Source: Edolisoma coerulescens (Eukaryota > Chordata > Aves > Passeriformes > Campephagidae). From it: a stretch of DNA of 64,000 nt. Under the pieces are notes generated by a model. That model searched no databases and was not told the DNA's origin. It saw only the letters and a program-made list of their open reading frames with translations. Shown here one piece after another: positions 10,201 to 23,220 of this stretch. The stretch's first letter is position 1. Each line of letters begins with the position of its first letter. A program made the translations under genes and the position numbers. The stretch lies in the NCBI GenBank assembly GCA_013397115.1, contig VWZW01004028.1:1-64000 (forward strand). The letters run 5' to 3'.

Positions 10201-13200
10201 CCTACGGGTTTAAAGCAGCCTCATTTTTTTAAAGCGACGGTCAGAGGGCAGCACAGTGGAGATGGCACACGGATGCACAGAGCACCTCTCCAGCACTGGG
10301 GCACAACAGGCACCTGGCAGCTGAGGACTCCATGAGTGTCCCCTCACGAGTGGAAGCCCACCATGGAAGTGATGCTCTACCAGCCTCAGCGATGCAGTTG
10401 GCAATGCTGCAGGAGGCAGCACCAAGTGCCTGCAGGCCAGGGCACCCAGCAGAACCAGGCCAGAACCCACTTCCCCCTGCAGAAGGGAAAGGCATCAGCT
10501 GCATGGGCAGAGGCAGGAGCTGAAGTCCAAGGCAGCCCTGCTGCTCCAGCAGGACTCAAGGCACCGGGTGAACTCCATGATGGTGCTGGGCTATTGTGCA
10601 GCACAAGGGCTGACACAAGCAGGGACACGTAGGCAGGAAGGAGTAAAGCACTTTAGCTGCCTCATTTGCCAGCTTTGAAAAAGCGAGCGTCCCTCCTCCT
10701 GATTCAAGGCTGCAGAGAGGTGGGAGAGCATAAAGGATGGGTCCAGGGTGGAAATAAGACATCCCACCTTTCTGGGGACAGAAGGGAGGCAGGGCTGGGG
10801 GATGCCAGTGAAAGAGCCCCAGATGATCAGCCAAGCAGGGGATGTGACTTGGATGGGACATCTCTGGATGGCAGTGCTTGGAAACAAACTCAGCTGTTTC
10901 TGCTGCCTTGGCAGAGGGATGGTCTTGCTCCATTCCCATCCCACCCCACCATTTCCTTGCTGATTGAGTCAGTTCAGCTTGCTGAGAAGGGAGAAAATAA
11001 ATGTTTAGAATGTGAAAGCAGCACCCCAAAAAGAAGCTACTTCTGTGCAAGGCCAGGTTTTTCAAGGTCTAAGAAAAGCTGTCCCTGGTGTGCAGTAGCT
11101 CCTGGCAAAGTCCCCATGTGGCAGGTGTCTGCTGCCAGGTCGGCCACACACCAGCCAAGGGTGGCAGGGATGTGCCATGGAACATAAAGCTGACCAAGGC
11201 CAGCACCATCCTAATGCTCAAGGCATTGTGTTTTGGAGACACCTCTGTCCACTCCCACCCGACGCAGGCCATGAAGAGGAGATGTAGCAGCAAGGACAAG
11301 GCATTAGTGCTTCAGGTGGGATGTGGGGAAACCACTGGGGTCAGAGGGATGCAGCACACAGAGCGGAGGGGCTGGGTGGCACCACGTCACAGAAGCCCAA
11401 GGCTGGCTTGCTGCAAGCCAGGAGGCAGAGCTATTTTTTTTTAGCCAGTTGGGTTCTTACGGAGGTGGTGGGGGAGGATGGGAAGAAGGAGAACAGATTG
11501 CAATTCTGGGGCTGAGGAAAGCTGGAGAGTTGGAAAGGAGCAGGAGACACGGGAAGGGGAACCCCACAGGAACGTTTGCTCCAAAGCACCCAAAGCTATC
11601 GATTCTCAGCAGATGGACACACCAAAGCCTTTCAAAACACCTCCAGCATAGCCCACAGACACTGAGAAGCAGGAGGGCAATGAGGCCTGGTTATATGGTC
11701 ACAGGATGTCCAGACACCAAGTACCCTCTTTGCCTGTCGTTTGAATATTGCCCCTTTCATGGTTGTAATTGCAATTTTTGAACAGAAGTATCTATGCTAA
11801 GGCAGAGATTATCTCCCTCCTATAGCTCAGGCTATGCTGCAGGATCAGCTCCCCCAGACCTGGATGAAAAAGGCAACTTCCCAGGGTCACCCTGTCTCCT
11901 GGCGAGTCCTAGTTTACTGCAGAAACACACCCCCAGCTGCTGGGAACAGGTTTCATAAGGAAGAATGTGTAGCCCAAAGCTAATTTTAGCATCCCAGAGA
12001 AGAGCAAAGTTAAGCAGAGGGGTCCTGGGTGATGGCCCAGAGAAGGCATTAACACCTCCAACTCCTGCTGTCAGGCTGCAGGGCTCAGATTTACCAAGTT
12101 ACAAGCTCATCCAGGGCTCCTGCTACTCACAAAACAGATCTGGGGCCATCTCATGGCTCAGGAGAACTGCAGGGATGTTCTGGTGCTGCCTCCACACCTC
12201 TCAAGGGATGCTCAGGTTTTCAAATTCACTGCCCTGAGAGGACAATGATCCTGCCGGCACACCTGGGAATTTCCAAAGGGTTTGCCTGCACGCCTGTTTT
12301 TTTCCTCCCACGTATTTCTTGTAGGAAGGAGGAGGCCCAGCCAAAGCCCTGCTGTGGGCAGCAATCATCTGCAAGATGCACAGAGCCAGCAGGGTACTGA
12401 GGGGGTCCCAGGTGCTGAAATGCAGGAGTGCAGGGGATCCAGTGGCAGCACAGTGGGACGCAGCCATTTGGAAATCGGAGCAGAAAGGGAGAGAGTTCGA
12501 CACTTTGGCTTGGCAAGGGCTGGGAGGGAGCAGCGAGGCAACGTCACACGGGGACTGGGGGGGTGAGTCACTTCTGACTAAGACATCCGCTGGGGAGGCA
12601 CCCACGGAGTCCCCACGGCCAGGCTCCAGCACTGCGGAGCTGCCAGAGGAATTCCCGCTTTTGGAAAGGTTGGAACACAAAAGCCTGACCCGAGCCACTC
12701 CCAAACACAGCCGGATCTGACCCCCTGGGGTGATCTGCTTCCTGACCCCTGGGTTTTTCCAAAGCAGAAAACTTGTGCTTTGATGCTGCTGAGGCTCCAT
12801 CATGCCTCAGCTTCAGATGATCTCTTGGGAGGATGATGGGACACTCCAGAGGCACATGATGACATGCCCTGGCTTTGTGATGCTGGGAGTATGGCCAAGC
12901 ACTGATTGCACCCACGTACCTCTTCCTGCCAGGAAGTGATCCCAACCAGCTCCTGGGACACCTCCTCCCCAGGCATCCCATAGCAGCACTGCAAAAAGAG
13001 CATGGTGCAGGGTCTCTTTGTGCCTGGGCCATGGTGGCAGGATCACTGAGGCAATTGGTTTTCATCAGTGCAACACCCCCAGCCCCTGAGGTGCATGGAA
13101 AGGATGACACGATGCTTCTTGGGGTAGAGGAGGGGCAATTTTTATGTAGTGGGCAGCAAACAGAGCATAAAGGACACAGAGAGCCGCACCCACAAACAGT

Positions 13201-16200
13201 GCATGGCTGGGAAACACTTGTGGCCAGTTCACACCGGTTGTTTCTGCAGAAAGACAGAAAAAATTTGAAATTTTTCCACCAATGGAAAAAAAAAAATCTT
13301 AGTGAGGAGCATGCTGCAGAGCAACCCCTGACCCCACCTGCCCCTCACGTGGTAGGAAGGGCTGCACGGCACAGAGCATCTCCCTGCTCCCCAGGAGGGA
13401 CTGTGACTGCTGAGGGATACCCAGCAAATGCCCCAGGCTACCAGGACAGCAGGAAGGGGAAAAAGCAGGTGCAAAGCTGGGGTGATCACACTTCTCTCTT
13501 GTACATGGTGCAGAAGGGGAGGAATTCTCCACAGCACCAAGCTGCCCGGACAGGCAGCATGAGCTCCCCTTTGACAGCAAAAGGCTGAGGATTTGGAAGG
13601 AAGATCTGTGCTGAGGATGGGGATACACCACTCCAGAGCTTCCTAGCTGCCTTTGCAGCGTGGAGGCGGCCGGCAGACAGAGCCAGCTTCCTGCAGCTCC
13701 GGGAGCCCTCCGAAACACAAAGCACGGCGTCTCAGAGGAATGAGCCCCTCGGCGAGCGGCAGGGTCTGCCCACGCTGGATCCTGCTGGAGGAGGCAGGAA
13801 CAACCCCGCCCAGGTATCCCACCTTCTCTGCCCCTTCGCTTCAACATGTGCCAACCTCCAACGTGAGAAGGGCTCCTTCTGAGGAAGGACATAGTGGGGC
13901 TGCAGATGACAAAAATCCCAGCTGTGGGATTTGAAATTCTCTCTTCCCCATCACAAAAGGCAACACCCAGAGGAGCAACCCCACTTACAGAGCTGGGCAG
14001 GGCCTTGTGAGCAGCATCCTCCCGTGAAACATTCACCCAGGACTAGGGGCAGGGTGCCACCTGTTTTGTATCTGTCTACAGGGAGCAAAAAGAAATCAAA
14101 GGCATCTACAAACCCCATCGGAAAGGTAAGATCCAGGCAAATAGCAGACTTCAAGGGCTATGAATCAGTGGCGCAATAAATAAGCAGATGGACAGTAGTT
14201 TCAAAGCAGCAAGATCTGACTGGGGAAAACCTGAAATGCCAAGGCAGCCAAGGCAGGGTGCTCAGCCTCAGCCTGTCCTGCTCAGCACCAGCTTAACAGA
14301 AGGTTGGCCCCAAAACTGATCTCAGCCCATAGTGACTCGACCTCCCTGCAGACAGTAATTTAAGCCATCTGCCTAGAGCCAAACCCCCCCTCCTTTTCCC
14401 CAGCTACAGATGTACAGGCCTTGGATGGATGGATTGAAAGGTGGATCTAATTCCCCTGCAGCACTTCTGACGAAGTGCAGCCCCATCGCCTTGTAGGAAG
14501 AGCTCCCAGATGAATTACTGCAATTACCCCAGCTGCAGGAGAAACTGCAGGTTTTCCCCTCACTGGTGACAAAGACTTCTCCAAAAAACAATCCCCCAAA
14601 CGCCCACCACCCCAAGCTGTAATGCAACCATCCGGGATGTGAAGAGCGGAGCCCCCGGCACCACCCTCGAATCGCTGAGCTGTGATCAGAGAAACTCACA
14701 GCCATGGTGAAAGCCAGGGGGAGAAGGAAGAGAGCTGTCTTTCAAGGCAGCAACAGGCAAAGAGGCACAGAGGACATGGAAATGTCAGTGGCTTCATCCT
14801 GGAAGGAAATAAAATGCTGGGCAGGGATGTGGGACAGGGTCAGCATCGCTCAGTTCTCCTGCCTGACTGCTGCTTTCCCCCTCTTGTGTTGCAGGCAGCT
14901 GGCCTCTAAAAATACCCACTGTTGTCACGCCGTCCTGCCTGCTTGGGCCAGGAAACAGCTCTGAGCAGCTTTCAGTTCCATTCTTCATCTGTGCTGCTGT
15001 GCTTCCCTCGCCAGGATCTGTCCCAGCCCCTCTTCTGTGCCTGGCAGGTGACAGTCTCTCAGGAACTATGGCCACAACTTGACAAGGAGTCAATGAACCA
15101 AGGGTGCTAACTGGGAATATACAACCCCGGGAAATTTCTGCTAGGGTTGCTAAAACTAACAAAAAGGTAAATATTTCCACGGCATCTCTCTCCATATCTA
15201 CAAAGTGCCACAAGACCGTTCCAAGGCACACAGTCTAGTTTCATGCCACTGATGGGAGGCCCACAGCTACATGAGCGTGCATGAGCAAGGGAGTCACAAA
15301 TTTCCCAAGCTCATTCAGCCCATGACACCACAACTGTCCCAGGGTCAACCTGGGCTGATGCTGCCCAGCTCTGGTCTGTAGGGAAGGAGGGGAGAGAAGA
15401 GTCAGCTTCACCTCAGAGGTGCAGTACAGCCTCTCCAGTGGTGAGGCACCACCCCCACTGGCAAAATACACCCAGGATGGAACATCTCCAGCTGCCCACA
15501 GACCCGGCGTTGGGTCTGAGCAATGCATCTGTTCAGGGTCAGCTGGTTGCACATGGCACAAACCCGGCAGCATGGAGGCACAGGGACCATAGCAGGGAGC
15601 ACCAATGTATCAAGCCCCGTGCCAGCAGCACAGGGACCAGCTACGAAGACCTGCCTGCTGCCTCCCTGGCCTTTCCTTCCACCTTCCTCAAATCCCAAGT
15701 TGTACGGACCTGCAGCGGGCTGGAAAGTTAAACCGTGACAGGAGAGAAGCAGCCCCTGTCCCCCACCACAGGCACTCCCCTCCCCTGCCTGCAGCCCAGC
15801 AGGGCAGGAAACCTGCCAGCAGCCCGGCTCTGCCCACGGGAAGTGCTGTGCAACGGCATGAGAAGAGGCCCCATGCAGCAGAGCTTCCTGAAGCTGCACC
15901 TCCAACAGCCTCCCATCAAAAAGCACTAAGCAAAAGCATTCAGCCAGGCAGCACCTGCAAGGGACAGCAGGAGCACCCCTGGGGGGTACTCAAGCCCCCG
16001 CATTTGAAACCTGCCTGGTGGAACTGGTGCAAAGAAGACATTTAAGGCCCAGCTTTAATCACTCTTGCTCTACCTGAAATAAAAAATTGGTGTCTTTACA
16101 GAGGGAGCCTTGTTGTACCCTGACGTACAGCCAGGCCAAAAAGCAGGTGGGCAAAATGCTCAGCATCACGGCCTGCTGCTTTACAGCATCACTTGGCTGC

Positions 16201-19200
16201 TCATGCACATCATTCCCAAGCCCTTATGATTTCAGTTTTCAAGGGAACCAGGAGAAAGTCAAGTCACATTTACTCAAAACCAAGTACTCAGCACATCTGG
16301 GGTTTTGGTGTACCAGCAGCAGATGCCACAAAAGGCACCTCGTGGTTGCCCACCGTCTGCTTGGGGCACCACAAGACTGATCCCTGCAAAGAGAATTTAT
16401 CCATAGAGCCCTTTGCTGCCTGTCTGATCTGTCACATGGGAGATTACATCGGAGGGAGAAAAAAAAAGCCTTTTTTTTTTCTCCTCCTCCAAAGTGGGCT
16501 TTTCTCCCTCCCTGCGCTTCTCTTGAAATTAATTTTCAGCATTTAGCAGCATTTTCCCATGACTCTGCGCGGCTGCCTTGGCCAGGCGCCAGCCTGATAC
16601 TGCTCCTCCACCAAAGATGTCTCTATCTGATTGATCCTCCGGCCAGCGAACGAGAGAGAGAGGAGCCTTAATAGCACATTAATAAATAAGAGAAGCCTTT
16701 ACGGTTATTCCAGTCACCGGAACAAACATCTCAGCAAAACAAACCAGCATGGGATAAACTTACGTCACGGGCTGGGAAGACAATCCTGGCTGGGAAGTGG
16801 GTCAGCCCAGGAGCATGAGAGCATCATTCTCAGCATCTCTGGAAGATACATGTGCAGAAGGGGGAGAGGGCACCCAGCTACCCTATGCTGATTTATGCAC
16901 AGGTTTATAGAGCAGAGAGCCCAGTTAATGTGCACAGCAATTAGTGCCTCGTTCCTGGGGAAGGCAGTCGGGATTTCAGAGGGCACTGGGGAGGCTAGGC
17001 AGCGCAGAGACAGCCTGTGCTAGCTCTCGCTGCGGAGACTGAAGATAACTGCCGCCACCGCCGGCTTCTCACGCACAACGCCAACGTTGACGCACTTAAA
17101 CTTCATCTCCAGCTCTGGTGTGCATTAAAGCTGCCTTCGAGTCTCCCGTCTTCAGGTGTTTAGCACTTTGCTCTTCCGAGGTAGCCGCTGCCTCTTCCCC
17201 CCGTCCCAGGTGGATGCTGCCCTGGCAGCTGGCTTAGAGAAAGCAGAAGCAGAAAAGCACCCCCTCCAGACCTGGAGAGCCAACAGCTGAACATCACTGG
17301 TGCAGGGAGTCATCAGGACTGTTTCTGCACCCAGTTCCCAAATGATCGGCAGGCCTGGCAATGATGCAGGTGCTTGATCCGGCTGTCAGACAGTAACCAG
17401 CACCAAACCCACAAAAAGATGGTTTGAGGACAGTCATCTTCGGAAATTTCCACTAGCAAAAATAGATTCAGAATGGCAAGTTTGTGCAGACCTTGGGGTG
17501 CCCTTCCCCTGGCCTAGCTCCTGGAAGGGGGGAGGGAACCACATATGATGTCTGCATGTCGAAAACCTCATAGATTCAGTTGGAAGGAAACCACAAGGAT
17601 CATCAAGTCCAACTCCTGGCCCTGAACAGACAACCCCAAGAATCACACCACATGCCTGAGAGCCTTGTCCAAACACTTTCTGAACTCTGTCAGATTTGGT
17701 GCTACAACCACTTCCCTGGGGAGCCTTCCAATGCCCAACCACACTTCGGGTGAAAAACCTTTTCCTAACATCCTATGCAAACCTCCCTTAGCACAGCTCC
17801 ATGATGTTCCCTTGGATCCTGTCACTGGTCACAGAGAGCAGAGATCGGTGCTGTCCTTCTGTTGTCCCTCCTGTGGAAGCTGCAGCCCACGATGAGTTCC
17901 GCCCTCAATTTCTCCTCCAGGCTGAACAAGCCACTCCTCAGCTACTCCTCGTATGGCTTCCCCTCTCGATCCTTCACTATCTTCATGTCCCTCCTCTGGA
18001 TGCTCTCTAACAGCTTTATATCCTTCTTGTATTGTGGTACCTAAATCTGCACATCAGACTTGAGGTGAGGCCAAACCAGTAGAGAGCAGGACGATCACCT
18101 CCCTTGACCGGCTGGCAGTGCTGTGCCTGATACAACATGGGACACGGCAGGGGCCCTCTCTGGCTGCCAGAACACACTGGTGACAAGTTGGTGGCAGGAC
18201 AGTCAGGGCTGAGAGCAGCTTTCTGACTAGCAAGCTAGAATTCAGCCTTCTTCTTCTGGTGTAGAGACTGCAAATGGCAGGACTATGTGAGGAGCAAGGA
18301 TTGCCAGCTACCAGTGAGGAAGGGCTCAGGACTCAAAGCTGTCAGAGCACAGCAAGGATTCACCACAGACGGGCCTCTTCCCAGCTTGCACAGACCGGGG
18401 CTGCCCAACAGAGGTGTTCACACATCTTCAGCTCACCCTCCAACTAACAACCCCTTTTTCCCACCCCGTACTCTGGAGCCAGATTGAAGAGCCCTTCCAG
18501 CCTTTTTTGCTCTCTAACTGTGCCTGGAGAAGGACTCAGCCCAGCACACTGGCTGCCATCTCTGCACTAAAAACCTTCCCATCTTCCCCATGCTGGGCCC
18601 TCCTGCCCTGGGAAAGTGCTGCTGAGAACCCAGCAGCTCACTTGGCAAAGAAGGCCTCCTGACATTGGTGCTACCAGCATCCAGGACAAACAGCCTGCTT
18701 TGTCAGTGCATGGAAAGCCTGTGACATTCCTGGTGGTACTGCACAGGAGGATGAGCTAGGCGTTTCCCTGGGCTAGCCAGCAGACAAGGAGATATGGATT
18801 TATTGGAGCTTCAAACACTCAAGGGCTTTGGGTGATGAGTGGGATTTCCAGATAAACTTTAAGCTACTTACAGCCTCTGCAAACTCCTTTAGATCCTCTG
18901 ATGAAGATGAATAACATGAGAGATATTAAGAGAACCACACAAAGCTGGAGACATGCAGCACTAAACCACACACCTCCCTTTTCTCCCTTCTTCCCACTAG
19001 CCTTGGCTTTACTGAGAAGTCCTAATAGTCATAAACCTACAGAAGCAGGGTCAAGTGCTATAGGCAAACTCCAAAGTTGTGCAAGAAGTGTCATTTTCCA
19101 CTCATGGAGGCCAGGAAGTGGATCTCAGAAATGCTGGGCAGACAGAGAAATCCCAGAGCAGTTTCAGGCAGTTATATTGCTTGTGTATATGGTGGCCATG

Positions 19201-22200
19201 CCTCAGAAAATCCCCATCAGGAAACAGGACTCATCCACAGAGGTGCTGTCCACTCAAAAGGAGGGACAAGCTCCACCATAAAGGTCAGAGCTCCTTGTCC
19301 ACCCCATTTGGAAGATATATGTAAGCTTCACTGTTCACAAGAGCAGCAGCTCTCCTGCCCTCATCCTGGGACAGGCTAGAGGCCATCAGTATGTAACTGC
19401 TCCTCCTGTCCCGGCATCCCAGCAGCCACAGTGGAGCCCAGAGGGATTCAGCAGTGGGCTCTTCTCACTGACCAGCCCCATGCACAGCACCTTACAGTGA
19501 TGCTGCAGCATTCAGTGGCCTTGGGGATCACTTTGCAACCTCCCTCTGCACAGGCTTCCCAGCACAGTCCTCCTCCCTTCCTCCCCAGGCACACCTAGCT
19601 CTTCTGCAGGCCTTCAACTGCGGAGAGAGGAAGGAGTGACACCAACCAGGGAAGAGAGCTCAGCCTGCCCCAGCTCACTCCTCAGGGTCCCTGCTGAGGG
19701 GCCTGATGAGCCATGAAGCAGCTGGAGAGGCACAGAAACTCTGCATGGCAGATACAGGGAGCGGCGAGGCGCCAAGACTATCTGTGTGCTCCCGTTATCA
19801 CAGGCACGCTGCTGCAACAACAGCACCTTATCACTGCCCTCAAGTCAGGGCTGTCCCACTGAGGACCCCACAGAGCTCAGGTTGCACTTTGAGCTCCCAG
19901 CTCATCCCCCAAACTCAAGTGCTCCCGGAAAAACGTGAATGCAACTTTCCTTCCCCATGCAGAGAACGGCACCATCGAGGTCTCCAGAAAGGGGCAGGCA
20001 GAGCAAGAAACAACTCTCCAGCCCTGTTAGCCACAGAATTTGGGGGGCTCCTCTCCTTGGCAGGACAGCAGCTCGGGCAGATCCCAGAGATCCCCAGGCA
20101 TGCCTCGTGCTGAGTGGGTTTGGTACATCGGTGGGTCCCCTCATCCCCACCCTCGAGTCATCCTTCAAAGGGAGCAGGGACAGTCACGCGCAGCAATGTC
20201 AAAGCTCCTCTCCATTCACCAGAGCACTGCTGCTTCAGCACTTTCCAGGGGCTAATGGAGTGGCTCAGCACTGCGAGAGGAGCAGGTCGATGGGGAGGCA
20301 GCGGGGAAGACGCGAGTAGCTCCTGACTGCCCTGCTGGAGGTTAACCAGCTGCAACGGGAGATTAACAGGAATTTCAGCAATCTTGAGGTGGCTTACTTC
20401 CCCCCTTCCCTGCAGTCTCCAAATCCTTCATTAACTTCTTACACTAAGAGAGGAAGAGTGCAAAAGTTAAATGAGCTCTGACAAGTTTTCAGAAGGGTTT
20501 TTAAGCATCCTCCACTCCTTTTGCTATTAATTAGCAACGAGGAAGAACCACACTGGGAGAGGCTTCGGCACAGACCGAACAGTTCTCGCTGCTGCCCGCG
20601 CATGCTTCAGCTCAGCTCAAATGCTCTCAGAGGGCCCCAAAAAAGGCACCAGAGAAACCCAGGTCTTGCAGCACTCCCCACAACTCACGCTGCAATCTTT
20701 CAAGGGCAGCGTGTTCAACTTAGCAGCACTGCACTAACTCGTTCAAGTGGCTGAAAAACAGCGTACTCCATTTTGCAGCTGGTTTGTTTTTCTGAACAGA
20801 TTTTTGCCTCTCAGCATTGCAGTTTAAAATGTAACTGATGCTCTCTGACCAACCATTGTGAGCTGCAGGGTGTTCCCGTAATGGGACCCTCCTCACTCCA
20901 GCACCAGGCGCAGCAGAAGCCCCCCTGGCCCTCATTCCCACAGAGGCTTGTAGAATACCTGGAAGGATGCTGTGCCTTTATTTCTCTCTGTGTTTAGAAA
21001 CCAGAGCAGCAGCACAGTCTGTGCAAGGTCACAGAGCAAGAAAGTTTGTAGGAGCTCTTGGTCTCAACTCCGGTGCCACACGCCAGCCCTCTCCATCTGC
21101 CAGAGAGGATGGCAAGCGCCTGGCTTATCCGGATCAATAGGAATCAGACCTGGGGCGTTCTGCCACTGAGGATGCAAAGCAAGACATACAGCTTCGATCT
21201 AATGGAGAAGAGCAGCCCCTGGAGACTGGGCAAAGTGAAAAAAATCCCAAGAATTTTTTTTTTCAAGAAGTAGGAAAATGGGCCCCACGAGACTCTTCTT
21301 GCACTTTGTTCTTATCCACTGGTTCAGTTTCAGGCCTTCCTGAAAATGAGGCATTGTCCCAAGGCATATTATGAAATTCCCAGACCACGTCACACAAGGA
21401 CAACACAGCAATTGCGAGGGGGACGGGTGGGAGAGAAATCCCAGACTATTCCAGGAAACGCAAGGAGACATCCCTGAAATGACTTCCCCTCCAGCCAGGA
21501 GGGGAAGGGAGGACCTCCCACCTCGCTCCCTGTACCCAGCCAAAACTAGGTCAGTGACACAGCCCTGCTCGCAGCCAGAGCTCCTCTCCAGACACCAGGA
21601 TACATGGAAGAGTCCAGCCAGGAGGATGAAGGGGGTAACCTTGCCCCTTCCCATAGCCTGACACGTTTCCTGCAAGAGAACCCAGCTGGCCCTGTTAAAG
21701 AGGCAGGCAGTTCCTCCTCTGCTTCCTTCTCAGCACCACAACACTGCCAGCTGGCTTGAAAGAGAAAACCCACTTTGGCCTCTCCCTGGCCCTTTATCAG
21801 ACAAAACAAAGGAAAAAAAAAATCCCCACACCTTGCTTCCAAAGGCTTCCTCTGCCTCTTTCCCAGTTTCTAAGGCTGGGAACTGCTATACCTGACTGGC
21901 AACCCCCAGACACCTTCAGAAGAGACACGAGGTGCTCATCCTGGTCTGCAAAAACCAAGATCTTGAGGGTGCTGTAGATCAAGACCTCAAGACCACTATC
22001 CCCCAAGTCAAGGGGGGTGGGGTGGGGGTGCTACATCCACTGCTTCACATCTCAGAGCCAAAACACCTCCCTTCTAGAAAGCCTCCTCCCTTCACAGCCC
22101 CTTCCTCCCTTGACCTTGACACAGATGCCAGCTCCAGCATGCACCCACCCGTCTGTGCCGGGTGGCGATGGCGATGAGGGTCCAAGAGGGGGGCAGCTCC

Positions 22201-22553
22201 CCCTTCCTGGGTGAACCGCGCCCACCGCCGCCCCCGGGCACCCACGGAGGGAGGGGAAGCCGGGGGAAGGCTCCGGGGAGCCGGCACTCACCGCTGTGCG
22301 AGCTGAACCACCGCGGTGCGATGTGAAGGGGCAACGCGTCGGCCAGCGAGGCCCTGGCGCCCAGGTACAGCATCCCGTCTCTATGGTGACCGCCTCCCGT
22401 CTCCTGGAAACCGTTGCCATGGGCGTACGTGGAGTCGGAGCCCGGACCGCCGCCGCCGCCGCCCGGGGCCCGCTCGGCCTCCCCCGCCGCCCGTGCCGCC
22501 GCCGCGTACAGCCCGAAGGGGACGGCGCCGGCCGCCGCCGGGTCCATGCCCAT
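4196..22553 (-). CDS. ZNRF1: E3 ubiquitin-protein ligase ZNRF1 (4 coding exons, N-terminus in assembly gap)
   Basis: Membrane-associated E3 ubiquitin ligase of endosomes and lysosomes, linked in mammals to turnover of AKT, caveolin-1 and glutamine synthetase. Coding exons, in gene order, are 22553-22292, 5208-5113, 4452-4347 and 4253-4196. Together they give 173 codons plus stop, with consistent phases and GT/AG junctions. Visible order: a low-complexity Gly/Ala region containing SDSTYAHGNG (the Tyr here is reported as a kinase target in mammals, from memory), ASLADALPLHIAPRWFSSHS, then a C2HC-type zinc finger (FKCPICSKS to HFIMC), and a C-terminal RING-type finger (CVICLEELL, LPCLCIYHKSC, SCPEHPSD). 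About 54 N-terminal residues, including the N-myristoylation start expected for the family, are hidden in the N gap. Human ZNRF1 has 227 residues, so the length fits. Confidence 0.95.
4347..4452 (-). CDS. ZNRF1: ZNRF1 coding exon 3 (RING finger)
   Basis: The minus-strand acceptor is cctcccag and the donor is gtacca. It encodes DVLTKDAGECVICLEELLQG and DTIARLPCLCIYHK, giving the first zinc ligands of the RING domain. Confidence 0.95.
5113..5208 (-). CDS. ZNRF1: ZNRF1 coding exon 2 (zinc finger)
   Basis: The minus-strand acceptor is ccttccag and the donor is gtaagg. It encodes FKCPICSKSVASDEMEMHFI and MCLSKPRLSYN. The ligands CxxC, H and C form the non-RING zinc finger of ZNRF proteins. Confidence 0.95.
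7578..7587 (+). promoter_or_regulatory. MEF2-like site in ZNRF1 intron 1
   Basis: TTATAAATAG matches the MEF2 consensus YTAWWWWTAR exactly. Single matches are common by chance. Confidence 0.25.
8220..8345. promoter_or_regulatory. Possible enhancer-like motif cluster
   Basis: Non-repetitive sequence containing TGACAGCTG at 8315-8323, which combines a MEIS/TGIF-like TGACAG with an E-box CAGCTG, plus an AT-rich homeodomain-like core (GTTAATTTATCC) near 8263-8274. Function is only inferred from motif density. Confidence 0.2.
16425..16790. promoter_or_regulatory. Possible enhancer-like motif cluster
   Basis: Non-repetitive stretch with a PBX-like TGATTGAT (16628-16635), two FOX-like AACAAAC motifs (16721-16728 and around 16738-16744), AT-rich TTAATAAATAAG (about 16679-16690) and a CRE/ATF-like TTACGTCAC (16760-16768). 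The concentration of distinct motif types is unusual for this intron. No conservation data are available. Confidence 0.3.
17567..18150 (-). mobile_element. CR1 LINE fragment (3' end, minus orientation)
   Basis: On the + strand it starts with a diverged CR1 3' end (catagattcagttggaagg) and runs through typical CR1 antisense sequence: GATCATCAAGTCCAACTCC, CCTGGGGAGCCTTCCAATGC, GGATGCTCTCTAACAGCTTT and CTTGAGGTGAGGCC. It is truncated and carries no intact reverse transcriptase frame. The upper boundary is approximate. Confidence 0.85.
20521..20537. promoter_or_regulatory. Inverted-repeat homeodomain-like site
   Basis: TTGCTA TTAAT TAGCAA has perfect 6-bp inverted arms around an ATTA-containing spacer. 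Paired homeodomain sites have this form, but binding is inferred. Confidence 0.25.
22292..22553 (-). CDS. ZNRF1: ZNRF1 coding exon 1 (3' part; 5' part in gap)
   Basis: The donor is gtgagt (complement of 22286-22291). It encodes MGMDPAAAGAVPFGLY through LHIAPRWFSSHS and one base of a Gly codon. The first visible Met abuts the gap and is internal, matching about residue 57 of human ZNRF1. Alanine and glycine runs are longer than in the remembered human sequence, in line with the very high GC content. Confidence 0.93.
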
Positions 22554-23195
22554 NNNNNNNNNNNNNNNNNNNNNNNNNNNNNNNNNNNNNNNNNNNNNNN
22601 NNNNNNNNNNNNNNNNNNNNNNNNNNNNNNNNNNNNNNNNNNNNNNNNNNNNNNNNNNNNNNNNNNNNNNNNNNNNNNNNNNNNNNNNNNNNNNNNNNNN
22701 NNNNNNNNNNNNNNNNNNNNNNNNNNNNNNNNNNNNNNNNNNNNNNNNNNNNNNNNNNNNNNNNNNNNNNNNNNNNNNNNNNNNNNNNNNNNNNNNNNNN
22801 NNNNNNNNNNNNNNNNNNNNNNNNNNNNNNNNNNNNNNNNNNNNNNNNNNNNNNNNNNNNNNNNNNNNNNNNNNNNNNNNNNNNNNNNNNNNNNNNNNNN
22901 NNNNNNNNNNNNNNNNNNNNNNNNNNNNNNNNNNNNNNNNNNNNNNNNNNNNNNNNNNNNNNNNNNNNNNNNNNNNNNNNNNNNNNNNNNNNNNNNNNNN
23001 NNNNNNNNNNNNNNNNNNNNNNNNNNNNNNNNNNNNNNNNNNNNNNNNNNNNNNNNNNNNNNNNNNNNNNNNNNNNNNNNNNNNNNNNNNNNNNNNNNNN
23101 NNNNNNNNNNNNNNNNNNNNNNNNNNNNNNNNNNNNNNNNNNNNNNNNNNNNNNNNNNNNNNNNNNNNNNNNNNNNNNNNNNNNNNNNNNNNNNN
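22554..23195. other. Assembly gap (642 N)
   Basis: An unresolved stretch in the GC-rich promoter. It hides the ZNRF1 5' UTR and start codon and part of the shared promoter. A further single N is at 23480. Confidence 0.99.
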
Positions 23196-23220
23196 GGTGG
23201 GGGGGGCGGTGAGCGGTGGG

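Larger units (their letters stand above)
5209..22291 (-). other. ZNRF1: ZNRF1 intron 1 (17 kb)
   Basis: No additional gene was recognised in this intron. It contains one clear CR1 fragment (17567-18150), a poly(A) run near 8387-8400, and GC-rich stretches whose long open frames look random. Motif-dense stretches near 7578, 8220-8345, 16425-16790 and 20521 may be regulatory and are listed separately. tRNA or snRNA genes were not seen. Confidence 0.8.

Noticed and set aside
12201..14036. Several 180-245 codon minus-strand frames in ZNRF1 intron 1
   Set aside because: They overlap each other in different frames, have low-complexity Ser/Pro composition and show no exon signals.
22012..22028. G-run cluster GGGGGGTGGGGTGGGGG
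   Set aside because: It could form a quadruplex but sits in unremarkable intron with no positional context.
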